Below are positions 10,267 to 21,261 of a DNA stretch of 64,000 nucleotides, in pieces. Each line of letters starts with the position of its first letter. Positions within the stretch are counted from its first letter, which is position 1. The stretch comes from Zea mays. Its lineage: Eukaryota > Streptophyta > Magnoliopsida > Poales > Poaceae. Where the stretch lies: assembly GCF_902167145.1 (NCBI RefSeq), contig NC_050099.1, forward strand, positions 12,848,434 through 12,912,433, in the 5' to 3' direction. The notes beneath the pieces are model-generated. The model saw only the letters and a program-made list of their open reading frames with translations. It was not told the DNA's origin and made no database searches. The translations under genes and the position numbers were made by a program.

Positions 10267-11341
10267 AAAGCGGATGAACACAGTGATTTGTTTTACCGAG
10301 GTTTGGTCCAAAGAACCTAATCCTCGTTGAGGTGGTCACAAAGACCAGGTCTCTTTCAACCCTTTCCCTCTCTCAAGCGGTCACTTAGACCGAGTGAGCT
10401 TTCTCCTTAATCAAACGGGTCACTTAGACCTCGCAAGGACCACCACACACTTAGGTGTCTCTTGCTTTGATTACAAGTCACTTGGAAACAAGAATGAGGA
10501 AGGAAGAAAGCGATCCAAGCAACAAGAGCGCAAAGAACACGAACAAAACACTCTCTCTAGTCACTAGGTGGTTGGAATGAGTTTGGGACTTGGAGAGGCT
10601 TTCATTCTTTTGAATTGTGTCTAGGAGTGAATGCACTAGCTCTTGTATTGAATGAAAACTTCAGAAGACTTGGATGCTTAGAGTTGTGGTGGTTGGGGGG
10701 TATTTATAGCCCTCAACCACCAACAAGCCGTTGGGGAAGACTGTTGTCGATGGGCGCACCGGACAGTCCGGTGCGCCACCGGACACTGTCCGGTGCGCCG
10801 CCACGTCACCCAATCGTTAGGGTTCTGACTCAGTCGACCGTTGGAGAGCTTGTCCTCTTGTGGCACCAGACAGTCCGGTGGGCCACCGGACAGGTACTGT
10901 TCACTGTCCGGTGCGCCTCTGACTCTGCGCTCTGACTCTGCACGCATTGTTCTTCACTGTTCATCTGTGTCAGCGGCTTTTGCAGTCGACCGTTGCGCTG
11001 GATAGTCGTTGCTCCGTTGGTGCACCGGACAGTCCGATGAATTATAGCGGAGCGCGCCTGGAGAAACTCGAGAGTGGCTGGTTCAGCCCTGTACGGACCT
11101 GGTGCACCGGACACTGTCCGGTGGCACACCGGACAGTCCGGTGCGCTAGACCACAGCACAGTCTGGTTTCTTTTGCTCCTTTGTATTTGATCCGTAACTT
11201 GAGTATTTATTGGTTTGTGTTGAACCTTTATGCATCTGTAGAACATATATTCTAGAGCAAACTAGTTAGTCCATATATTTGTGTTGGGCATTCAACCACC
11301 AAAATTAATTGTAGGAAAAGGTTAACCCTATTTCCCTTTTA
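10267..11341 (-). repeat. 3' LTR of copia 1, truncated at its 3' end
   Basis: The inner boundary is at 11341, next to the polypurine tract (minus-strand reading ...AAAAAGGGGGAGAT). The terminal CA appears as TA on the plus strand, one substitution. The outer boundary is lost at 10267, where element A begins; about 370 bp of the LTR end present in copia 2 is missing here. A TATA box, CTATAAATA, lies on the minus strand at 10701-10709. Palindromic CCGGACAGTCCGG-type motifs lie at about 10755-10800 and 11017-11145. Confidence 0.85.
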
Positions 11342-12215
11342 ATCTCCCCCTTTTTGGTGATTGATGCCAACACAAACCAAAGCAAATATATAAAGTGCAG
11401 AAATGAACTAGTTTGCATAAGGTAAGTGCAAAGGTTACTTGGAATTAAACCAATTTATAATTTCACTAGATATGAATGGATTGCTTTCTTTTATTTAACA
11501 TTTTGGACCACGTTTGCACCACTTGTTTTGTCTTTGCAAATTCATTTGGAAAATCTTTTCAAAATCTTTTGCAAATAGTCAAAGGTATAGAAATAAGATT
11601 GCAAAACGCATTTTCAAGATTTGAAATTTTCTCCCCCTGTTTCAAATGTTTTTCCTTTAACTAAACAAAATTCCCCCTGAATGAAATTCTCCTCTTAGTT
11701 TTCAAGAGGGTTTTAATAGATACCAATTTTTGAAATTTTATCTCTATATGTACCAATTGAAAAGATTGTCATAACAAGATACCAATTGAAGTTTGGAACA
11801 ATACCAATTTGTAATATACCAATTAAAAAATTTTCGAAACACAATTAAAATTAGGTGGTGGTGCGGTCCTTTTGCTTTGGACTTAATACTTTCTCCCCCT
11901 TTGGCATTAATCACCAAAGACGGAGACTCTTGAGAGCCCTTTAAAATTTCTCCCTATTGGTACAAGTAAATAAGAGTCAAGGATTATACCAATTTGGAGT
12001 GTTGTGGAGTGACGACAAAGGGTAAATGATACCGTTCGAGTGGAGTGGAAGCCTTGTCTTCGTCGAATACTCCATTTCCCTTTCAATCTACGACTTAGTA
12101 TAGACATATACTTGGAAACATATTAGTCGTAGCCTTGGTAAATAAGAAATATGCATTTGTACTAAATGAAAAATACATGATCAAAGGTATATAAAATAGT
12201 TATGTGTGCAATGTT
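11342..12215 (-). other. 3' untranslated internal region of copia 1
   Basis: AT-rich and without a reading frame. It shares blocks with the same region of copia 2 (26036-26676), including the motif around CATGCCAAAGGGGGAGAAAG on the coding strand. It ends with the polypurine tract at about 11342-11360. Confidence 0.7.
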
Positions 12216-15018
12216 TCAATCAAAATTCCGAGAATCAAGAATGTTTAGCTCATTCCTAAGTTTGCTCAAGGTTTTCTCATCTAAAGGCTTGGTAAAGATA
12301 TCGGCTAATTGTTCTTTGGTGCTAACATAATCAATTTTGATATCCCCCCTTTGTTGGTGATCTCTCAAAAAGTGATACCGAATGTCTATGTGCTTAGTGC
12401 GGCTGTGTTCAACGGGATTATCCGCCATGCAGATTGCACTATCATTGTCACATAGGAGAGGGACTTTGCTCAATTTGTAGCCATATTCCCTAAGGGTTTG
12501 CCTCATCCAAAGTAATTGCGCACAACAATGGCCTGCGGCAATATACTCGGCTTCGGCGGTGGAAAGAGCTACTGAGTTTTGTTTTTTGAAGCCCAAGACA
12601 CCAGGGATCTCCCCATAAACTGACAAGTTCGTGATGTGCTCTTCCTATCAATTTTACACCCTGCCCAATCAGCATCGGAATATCCTATTAAGTCAAAAGT
12701 AGATCCCTTGGGGTACCAAAGTCCAAACTTAGGAGTATAAACTAAATATCTCATGATTCTTTTCATGGCCCTAAGGTGAACTTCCTTAGGATCGGCTTGG
12801 AACCTTGCACACATGCATACGGAAAGCATAATATCTGGTCGAGATGCATATAAATAGAGTAAAGATCCTATCATCCACCGGTATACCTTTTGATCTACGT
12901 ACTTACCTCCCGTGTCGAGGTCGAGATGCCTATTTGTTCCCATGGGTGTCTTGATGGGCTTGGCATCCTTCATTCCAAACTTGTTAAGTATGTCTTGAAT
13001 GTACTTTGTTTGGTTAATGAAGGTGCCATCTTGGAGTTGCTTGACTTGAAATCCTAGGAAATACTTCAACTCCCCCATCATAGACATCTCGAATTTCTAA
13101 ATCATGATCCTACTAAACTCTTCACGAGTAGATTTGTTAGTAGACCCAAATATGATATTATCAACATAAATTTGGCATACAAACAAATATTTTGTAATAG
13201 TTTTAGTAAAGAGTGTAGGATCAGCTTTTCTGACTTTGAAGCCATTAGTGATAAGGAAATCTCGTAGGCATTCATACCATGCTCTTGGGGCTTGCTTGAG
13301 CCCATAAAGCGCCTTTGAGAGTTTATATACATGGTTAGGGTACTCACTATCTTCAAAGCCGGGAGGTTGCTCAACATAGACCTCTTCCTTGATTGGTCCA
13401 TTTAGGAAGGCACTTTTCACGTCCATTTGATAAAGCTTAAGCCATGGTAAGTAGCATAGGCAAGTAATATGCGAATTGACTCAAGCCTAGCTATGGGTGC
13501 ATAAGTTTCTCCAAAGTCCAAACCTTCGACTTGCGAATAACCTTTGGCCACAAGTCGGTCTTTGTTCCTTGTCACCACACCATGCTCATCTTGCTTATTG
13601 TGGAATACCCACTTGGTACCTGCAACATTTTGGTTAGGACGTGGAACTAAATGCCATACCTCATTCCTCGTGAAGTTGTTGAGTTCCTCTTGCATAGCTA
13701 GCACCCAATCCGAACCTCTTAGTGCATCCTCCACCCTGTATGGCTCAATAGAGGGCAGAAAAGAGTAATGTTCACAAAAATGTGCAACTCGAGATCTAGT
13801 GGTTACCCCCTTATGAATATCACCAAGGATGGAGTTGACGGGGTTATCTCTTTGAATTGCTTGGTGGACTCTTGGGTGTGGCGGTCTTTGACCCTGTATT
13901 TCTTGATCATCTTCCTTGTCTTGATCAACTTCATCTCCCCCTTGATCCTTGTCCTCCTCTTGAGGTGGCTCATCCTCTTGTTCTTCATCTTTATTGTCTT
14001 GAGCCCGATCTTTATCTTGAGTTGGTGGAGATGCTTGGTTGGAAGATGACGGTTGATCTTGTGTTTGAGTGGGCTCTTCGGATTCCTTAGGACACACATC
14101 CCCAATGGACATGTTTCTTAGCGCGACACATGGAGCCTCTTCATCATCTAATTCATCAAGATCAACTTGCTCCACTTGGGAGCCATTAGTCTCATCAAAC
14201 ACAATGTCACAAGAAACCTCAACTAATCTAGTGGATTTGTTGAATACTCTATATGCCCTTGTGTTTGAGTCATATCCTAGTAAAAAGCCTTCTACAGCCT
14301 TAGGAGCAAATTTAGATTTTCCATCTCTTTTAACAAGAATAAAACATTTGCTACCAAAGACTCTAAAATATGAAACATTGGGCTTTTTACTGGTGAGGAG
14401 TTCATATGATGTCTTCTTGAGGATTCGGTGAAGGTAGAGCCGATTGATGGAGTAGCAAGCAGTGTTGATTGCTTCCGCCTAAAACCGGTCCGGTGTCTTG
14501 TACTCATCAAGCATGGTTCTTGCCATGTCCAGTAGAGTTCTATTCTTCCTCTCCACTACACCATTTTGTTGAGGTGTGTAGGGAGAAGAGAACTCATGCT
14601 TGATGCCCTCATCCTCAAGAAAGCCTTCGATTTGAGAGTTCTTGAACTCCGTCCCATTGTCGCTTCTTATCTTTTTGATTCTTAATCCGAACTCATTTTG
14701 AGATCGTCTTAAGAATCCCTTTAAGGTCTCTTGGGTTTGTGATTTTTCCTGCAAAAAGAATACCCAAGTGAAGCGAGAATAATCATCCACAATTACAAGA
14801 CAATACTTACTCCTGTCGATGCTTAAGTAAGCGATCGGGCCGAATAAATCCATGTGGAGTAGCTCAAGCGGGCTGTCAGTCGTCATGACGTTCTTGTGTG
14901 GATGATGGGCGTCAACTTGCTTTCCTGCTTAGCATGCGCTACAAACCCTGTCTTTCTCAAAATGAACATTTGTTAGTCCTAAAATATGTTCTCCCTTTAG
15001 AAGTTTGTGAAGGTTCTA
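12216..15018 (-). pseudogene. Copia 1 pol: integrase, reverse transcriptase, RNase H
   Basis: From right to left: integrase with catalytic D in HMDLFGP, D in IRSDNGTEF and E in GVVERKNR; a long acidic Q/E/D linker (about 13850-14100); RT (about 12590-13780); and RNase H with NSVALSTAEAEYIAAG, ending near 12216. Defects: TAG after the integrase core near 14476 (TGG expected), a one-base frameshift near 13440, the RT box reading YVDN instead of YVDD near 13170, TAG near 13095 and a one-base deletion in an A run near 12580. The integrase zinc-finger end is cut by the Tekay-like LTR at 15018. The copy cannot encode an active polymerase. Confidence 0.9.
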
Positions 15019-16540
15019 TGTCACACCCGATTTTAGAAGGAAAACCGAATGCGAACCATGTACGTGCCAGGATCAGCAATTCACGTACACAGCAGTTATA
15101 TAACTGGACATCATCACACAGTGCTAAAATAACGACATAAAAGAGGGTATAATAGTCGATTACATCATGATGTCCGAGACATCCACATAGTCTTTAACAA
15201 TAATCAAAGTGCGGAAAAGAAACATAGATACACACAGCCTACACAGGCAGCCGACTGGGGGTTTGCCGCTAACCCACGCCTAGAGCTCATCGTACTCTTG
15301 AAACTCCTAGAAGTCCTCCTCCACGACTTCATCTTCACCTGAGCAGTGGTTGCAACGCGGACAACCTGGGGGGCGGTAACCCGATGTATCCTTTCCAGAC
15401 GAAAAGAATACCACTTACCATTACCATAGTCATAACCAAAATCATCATCCTCATCACCACCTGTAAACCATACATCTCTGATCAAGTATCTCTAATCAAT
15501 GGAGCTCCCTTGGCCGCTCATAACCGTGAGCATGGCTGATATATCAGTTTCATAACACTGTGCAGAGGTTGCGCACTTTACCCACAAGTCGTTATTCCCT
15601 CTTGCCTCGGGCCGATCAAACCCTTAAACACCACCAAGGTCAATAGGCAGTGTCTCACTACGTAGCCTTTACAAAGATTTCCTGGGGTTGTAGCCGCCCG
15701 TTAGGTTTCCTAAATGCACCGAACTCCTCCCCAAGGGGCGAACCAACCTTAGCAGAGCGAGCCGCATACACCGAGCCCCATTAACGGCACGACGGCGAAG
15801 CGAACTACACCCCAGTTCCTCTAATTACTCAGCTAAGGGCGTTCCACTCCACCCTCATGGTTGCACTGTTTTCCCGGGCGGCCATCCAACGAACAGGTCC
15901 TTATGGAGAGGCACTCGAGAAACAGCTCGAGTCCCCTTAAGGGCTACAAGTACCATCATCATAATCAAAAGGGAAAGCAGCGTATCATAGATAATCTCAT
16001 CATGTTCATTGATTAATGTGAAGCGCTAGCATAAAGCTAAACTAAAATAACCCAACCAGAATAGGTAAACAAGGACAAGATAGACAAAAGCTAGTCAATC
16101 CTTAGGTATAAATGTGTAAATGCGGGAAGTGAATTATAAGAATTAGTAGGACATAGATGGGTCAAGGGACACTTGCCTTCACCAACCAGCTGCTGCTCAG
16201 GATCTTCACCTGCAACTCCTTCGGACTCCACCAACTGACTGTTATCTATACGAGTTCAAACATACATTCCACACATTTTAACACAAAAGAACAGTACACC
16301 ATACATTGGAATGCAATAAATAAACAAACGCTCGACGCAGGGCTCACACTTACGACTAAGAGAGAAAGAGAAAGTATCGGTCGAGGCTACGGTTGAAGAG
16401 AGATCACGTTACACGATTATAAATTAAACTACTCGTTTAAACAGAATGGTATTAATTTGGCCATCGCGTTTAGCATAAGGTAAAGTCATGTTCCATATTT
16501 AATTATTATAAGCAGATAAAGGTGAATTAAAGGAAATGGT

Positions 16541-16850
16541 CACGCGGCGAGACGCGCGACACAATATTTAAATTGAATTAAGAAATAAACGACTCATCGT
16601 GCGACGGAGCGCGCAACGAGACACTTGCAATAATTATAAAGAGACGTTAGGCGTCGCGCGACGAAGCGCACGATGGCATACGTCATCCAAACTGAATTTA
16701 GAATGGAACATCGCGCGACTGGACGCGCGAGGTATACACTAAACAATCCTAAAATTAAAATGGATCGTCGCGCGGCAAAGCGCGCGACGCAGCACATTAA
16801 TAGAATCTGAAATTAAACAAATTCGTCGCGCGACGAAGCGCGCGACGCAA
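16541..16850. repeat. Spaced CG palindromes in the Tekay-like LTR
   Basis: Six copies of a hairpin-type motif such as TCGCGCGACGAAGCGCGCGA occur near 16541, 16594, 16650, 16709, 16767 and 16825, at a period of about 57-58 bp. They are separated by AT-rich spacers of unrelated sequence. The arms are complementary, so each motif can fold on itself. Confidence 0.8.
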
Positions 16851-16889
16851 CAAGCTCATTAAACTAAATTTAAAAACTGATTAAACCGA

Positions 16890-17600
16890 GGTTCGATCAC
16901 CGCACGCGCTGGGGCTGTGCGCGCCGAGGCACACGAGACCACGCCGGGGCACGCGCAGGGGCTGCCGAGGCGCGGGGCCACCGGGCACGGACGCGCAGGG
17001 CGAGCTGCCGGGGCATGCGAGGGTGCGCAGGGGCGCGAGGCCGGGCGAGCCGCCAGGCCGCGCGGGGAGCGCGCGAGGGGCTGCCAGGGGCCACTGCCGG
17101 GGAGGGCGCGCGCAGGGGGCCGCGCGGGGGGCCATCGAGGGGCCACGTAGGGGGGCACGGGGGCGCCGCGGGGAGGGCGCGCAGGGGCCGTGCAGGGGCG
17201 CGCGGAGGGGCGCGCGGAGGGGCCGCGGGGAGCTACCGGGAGAGCGCGCAAGGGGGCCACGCGGGGGGCCGCGGGGAGCCGCCGGGAGGGCGCGCAGGGG
17301 CACCGCCGGGAAGGACGCGCAGGGGCCACGCGGGGGCGCGCAATGGGGCCGCGGGGAGCCGCCGGGGAGGGCGCGCAGGGGCGCCACAGGGGAGGGCGCG
17401 CGGGGGGCCAGGGGGAGCCGCCGGGGAAGGCCACGGGGAGCGCCGCCGGGGGCCACGCGAGGGCGCCGCGTGGGGCGCGGGGAGGGGCGCACGAGGGCCG
17501 CGTGGGGGTGCCGCGGGGGAGCCGCCGGGGGGCGCAAGGGCCGCGCAGGGGAGGGCGCGCGAGGAGGCCGCGCAGGGGCGCGCGCAGGGAGGCCACGCGG
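16890..17600. repeat. GC-rich imperfect tandem repeat block
   Basis: Short units around GCGCGCAGGGGC and GGGGAGCCGCCGGG recur with irregular spacing. The block is followed by purine-rich GGGAGAG runs (17600-17760) and short GGCTGGGCT repeats (17835-17882). There is no consistent codon pattern. Confidence 0.75.
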
Positions 17601-18221
17601 GGGAAGAAGGGGAGGGGGAGGGGAAGAGAGAGAGGGAGAGGGGAGGGGAGCTCACCTCGGGGTCCAACTCCGGCGATCACCATCTCCAAAACCTAGGGCA
17701 CCACGGGGAGAGAGAGATGGGAGAGAGAGAGACAGAGAGGTTGCTGCGCGGGAGAAATCAAATGAGAGAAAGGGACCAGGGGTGGCGCGTGCATGGGGAG
17801 CAGGGGGCGCCAGGGGCACGCGGGCCGAGCTAGGCCGGGCCAGGCTAGGCTGGGCTGGGTCGGGCTGGGCTGGGCTAGGCCGCACCATGGGTCAAAACCC
17901 CGTGGCACGCACAACCACAGATCGGAAATCAATCCGCGAAGCAAAATCCAAAACGAAACTAAGCAACGGACGCGATTAAGCACGAAATCAGACAAAGAAA
18001 TATGATTCGGCATGATGCAACACTCATGACCACTTAGGTTTTGTTTACACATGACACGGACACCAGTCGCTATATTGCTTTGAAATTGGGAAGAAGGAGC
18101 GAAACGGGAAGAGAAAAGAGAGTAACGCCTAAATTTGGTGAGTAAAAAGAAGAAGAAATTCTACCCCCAAATTCAGGGCATTACAAACCTATCCCTCTTA
18201 AAAGAATCTCGCCCTCGAGAT

Positions 18222-20160
18222 TCAAGGTTGGCCAGCAAAGAGTTCAGGGTACTTGGCCATCAGATCATCTTCACGCTCCTAGGTTGCTTCTTCCTTAGAG
18301 TGGTGACTCCATCTGACTTTGCATATTCTGATAGTTTTCCTCTGGGTGACTCTATCTACAGTCTCAAGAATCTGTGTTGGCTTCTCTATATAGGTCAAGT
18401 CCTCCTGGACCTCCAGACCTTCCACTGGCAACTGCTCTTCTGGCACACATAGACACTTCATCAACTGAGACACATGAAAGACATCATGCACTGCGGACAA
18501 GCCTTCTGGCAGACTGAGCTGATAGGCCACTTCTTCACGCCTTGCGAGAATCTGATACAGACCAACATAGCAGGGTGCTAGCTTGCCTTTGACTTTGAAT
18601 CTTCTGACTCCTCTGATAGGCGATACCTTCAAATAGATGAAGTCTCCGACTTTGAAACTCAGCTCTCTCCTTCTTGTGTCTGCATAGCTTCGCTGCCTTG
18701 ATTGTGATATCTTCAAATTCTCCCGAACCATCTTGATGTTCTCTTCAGCTTCAAGCATAATGTCTCGCCCAAACACTTGTTTTTCTCTAGGCTGATCCCA
18801 TTGCAACAGAGTTCTACAACTCCTCCCATAAAGCGCCTGAAATGGTGACATCTTCAAGCTAGCCTGGTAATTGTTGTTATAGGAGAATTCTGCATAAGGT
18901 AATCTCTTGTCCCATCCGGACTGATCTTGCAACGCACAAGCTCTCAACATGTCCTCGAGGATTTGATTAGTTCTTTCAGTCTGACCGTTTGTCTGCGGAT
19001 GGTAAGCTAAACTGAAATTCAGATGTGTATCCAAGGCTTCATGCAACTGTTGCAAGAAATGAGAGGTGAACTGTGTTCCTCTGTCTGACACTATCTTCTT
19101 TGGCACACCATGAAGACAAACGATCCGGGACATGTACAACTCTGCCAATACTGCACTGCTATAGTTGGTCTTGATGGGTATGAAGTGGGCTGACTTGGTT
19201 AAGCGGTCCACCACTACCTAAATGGAATCGTAGCTGGCTCGAGTGCGAGGCAATCCAACTATGAAGTCCGTTCCGATTTCATCCCATTTCCACTGAGGAA
19301 TTCGCAACGGTTGCAACAATCCAGCTAGCCTCTGATGCTCTGCCTTGATCCTTTGACAACTGTCACATATAGCCACATGCTCTGTGAACTCCCTATTCAT
19401 TTCGTACCACCAAAATTTCTTCTTCAGATCCTGATACATCTTCTCACTTTTAGGGTGTATAGAATAAGCTGACTCATGAGCTTCCTTGAGGATCAACTCC
19501 CGAATGGACTAGACATTGGGAACACACAAGCGGTCCTTGAACCATATCACACCTTCTGCATCTTCTCGAAAATCTTTACCTCTTCCTTCTAGAATCAACT
19601 GTCGAATTTCACTGATCTTCTCATCATTCTTCTGTGCTTCTTTGATTTCCCGCTCTAGGGTAGGCTCTAACTCAACTATCACTCGTCGCATATTGTTCAG
19701 AAATCCGAGACTCAACCTGTCAAACTCTTTGGCCAACTCATAAGGCATCGGATGAGCGACCATCAGGTTGACTTGACTCTTCCTGCTCAAAGCATCTGCC
19801 ACTACGTTCGCTTTGCCTGGATGGTAATGAATCTCCAATTCATAGTCTTTGATCAACTCTAACCATCTTCGTTGCCTCATATTCAGCTCTGACTGAGTGA
19901 ATATGTACTTCAGACTCTTGTGGTCTGTGTAAACATCGCATTTCTGCCCATACAGATAGTGCCTCTATGTCTTCAGTGCGTGAACCACTTCTGCCAACTC
20001 TAGGTCATGGATTGAATAATTATTCTCATAAACCTTCAGCTGTCGGGACGAGTAAGCCACAACTCTTCCCTCTTGCATCAACACGCATCCCAAACCAGTG
20101 TAACAAGCATCGCAATACACCGAAAAGGGCTTGTGCACATCAGGCAAGACTAAGACAGGT
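18222..20160 (-). pseudogene. Tekay-like pol: RNase H, integrase, chromodomain (5' truncated)
   Basis: Right to left: RNase H (from 20160; [13 protein letters not shown] and [16 protein letters not shown]), the integrase zinc finger with CDSCQRIK near 19350, the integrase core (AYHPQTNGQTERTNQ near 18990) and a C-terminal chromodomain-like stretch (about 18240-18370). The coding end is at 18222-18224. In-frame stops lie near 19962, 19507, 19216 and 18279; three of the four stand where relatives have TGG. Everything upstream of RNase H is missing. Confidence 0.87.
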
Positions 20161-21215
20161 GTCGCACCGGACTGTCCGGTGCCACATGAGGACAGAGCCT
20201 CCAACGATCAACCAGCTCCAAGCCCTAACGACAAGATGATGTGGCGGCGCACCGGACACTGTCCGGCGGCGCACCGGACTGTCCGGTGCGCCCATCGCCA
20301 GCAGCCTTCTCCAACGGCTACAATTTGGTTGGTGGCTATAAATACCACCCCAACCGGCCACTTCAAGGTGTGGGAGCCCAAGCAACATTCCAAGTCATAT
20401 AGTTGACATATCCAAGCCCTCCCAACCACCTCTATTAATTGATCCATCCTATACACAAGATTTAGACCACTACAAACCACACAAGTGCCACAAAAGAGAG
20501 AGCAAGCAGAAGAAAGCCTCTTGTGAGAGTTTAGCTCTAGTGCCTTGTGAGATTCATTGAGAGAAAGTGTGTGCTACATCTTGCGTTCATTTGTGCGTGG
20601 AGTTTTGACTCCCATTGAACTTCCTCCAAAGTTTTGGAGGCTTGTAAAGCTAGCAAGAGACACCTAAGTGTGTGGTGATCCTCGTGGGGTCTTAAGTGAT
20701 CCTTGAGAAGAAGAAGAGCTCGCCGATCTTGGGGATCGGTTGAGAGAGGGAAAGGGTTGAAAGAGACCCGTCCTTAGTGGACTCCTCAACGGGGACTAGG
20801 CCTTCGAGGGCCGAACCTCGGTAAAACAAATCACTCGTGTCTCATGTGTTTATTGCTTGTGATTTGTTTGTTCTCTCCCTTTCTAAGTTCTCTTGCGCTA
20901 CTCTTTGCTAACATTTTTTTGTATTGCCTCAAGTTAAATTCTCAGTTAGAGAAGCAACTCCTTGCAAGAAAGAACTTGTGTTTATCTTCTTCTTAACTAA
21001 GCCCTCTTGCATTATTCTCCACTAACATTTCTAGTAGTATTGTTATTGATTAAAATCCGCACTCCTTGAAAACAATACTCATTGCAAGCAAAGGTTTTAG
21101 TTTTATACTCCGATAATTGTGAATCTTGTTCTGACCACTAATCAAGGGATCTAGTTTGTATTTAGAGCTATAATTTTTAGGTTTCGCCTATCCACCCCCC
21201 TCTAGGCGACTTTCA
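20160..21215 (+). repeat. 5' LTR of copia 2, truncated
   Basis: It aligns with 27152-28190 of the 3' LTR and is nearly identical outside the first 100 bp. It ends CCTCTAGGCGACTTTCA at 21215. A TATA box, CTATAAATA, is at 20336-20344. CCGGACTGTCCGG-type palindromes occur near 20166, 20250 and 20272. Confidence 0.88.
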
Positions 21216-21217
21216 AT

Positions 21218-21229
21218 TGGTATCGGAGC
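21218..21229 (+). promoter_or_regulatory. Primer-binding site of copia 2
   Basis: TGGTATCGGAGC begins two bases after the LTR. It differs by one base from the initiator-methionine tRNA complement usual in plant copia elements (TGGTATCAGAGC). Confidence 0.85.
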
Positions 21230-21261
21230 TAGGCACTTCATATTGAGTCTAGCAACTCGAA

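Larger units (their letters stand above)
10267..15018 (-). mobile_element. Copia 1: Opie/Ji-like Ty1/copia retrotransposon, 3' part
   Basis: A partial 3' LTR (10267-11341), 3' untranslated region (11342-12215) and pol from RNase H back to integrase (12216-15018) are present on the minus strand. It is interrupted on the left by element A and on the right by the Tekay-like element at 15018/15019. Its protease, gag and 5' LTR are not found to the right, so they were deleted or lie elsewhere. Its LTR and 3' UTR are clearly related to those of copia 2. Confidence 0.87.
15019..18185 (-). repeat. 3' LTR of the Tekay-like element
   Basis: It spans 3167 bp, from TGTCACACCC to GGGCATTACA on the plus strand, and lies next to a polypurine tract (minus-strand AAGAGGGATAGG). 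It contains an AT-rich third, a series of spaced CG palindromes (16541-16850) and a very GC-rich imperfect repeat block (16890-17600). Long open frames in the GC block occur on both strands and in all frames and are not genes. Confidence 0.85.
15019..20160 (-). mobile_element. Tekay/Del-like chromovirus, 3' part
   Basis: A 3' LTR (15019-18185) and the 3' part of pol (18222-20160) lie on the minus strand, inserted in the copia 1 integrase. The left flank is TTCTA (15014-15018). The element stops abruptly at about 20160 inside RNase H, where a truncated copia 2 LTR begins, so more than half of it has been deleted. The 3.2 kb LTR and the C-terminal chromodomain fit the Tekay/Del chromovirus group. 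Confidence 0.82.

Noticed and set aside
10700..11145. Palindromic repeats as a possible CRISPR-like array
   Set aside because: Spacing is irregular, the sequence is a plant retrotransposon LTR, and the motifs lie in the promoter region.
16859..17979. Open frames of 200-320 codons on both strands, alanine/arginine/glycine/proline-rich
   Set aside because: They lie in the GC-rich repeat block of an LTR, occur in nearly every frame at once and show no domain or codon periodicity.
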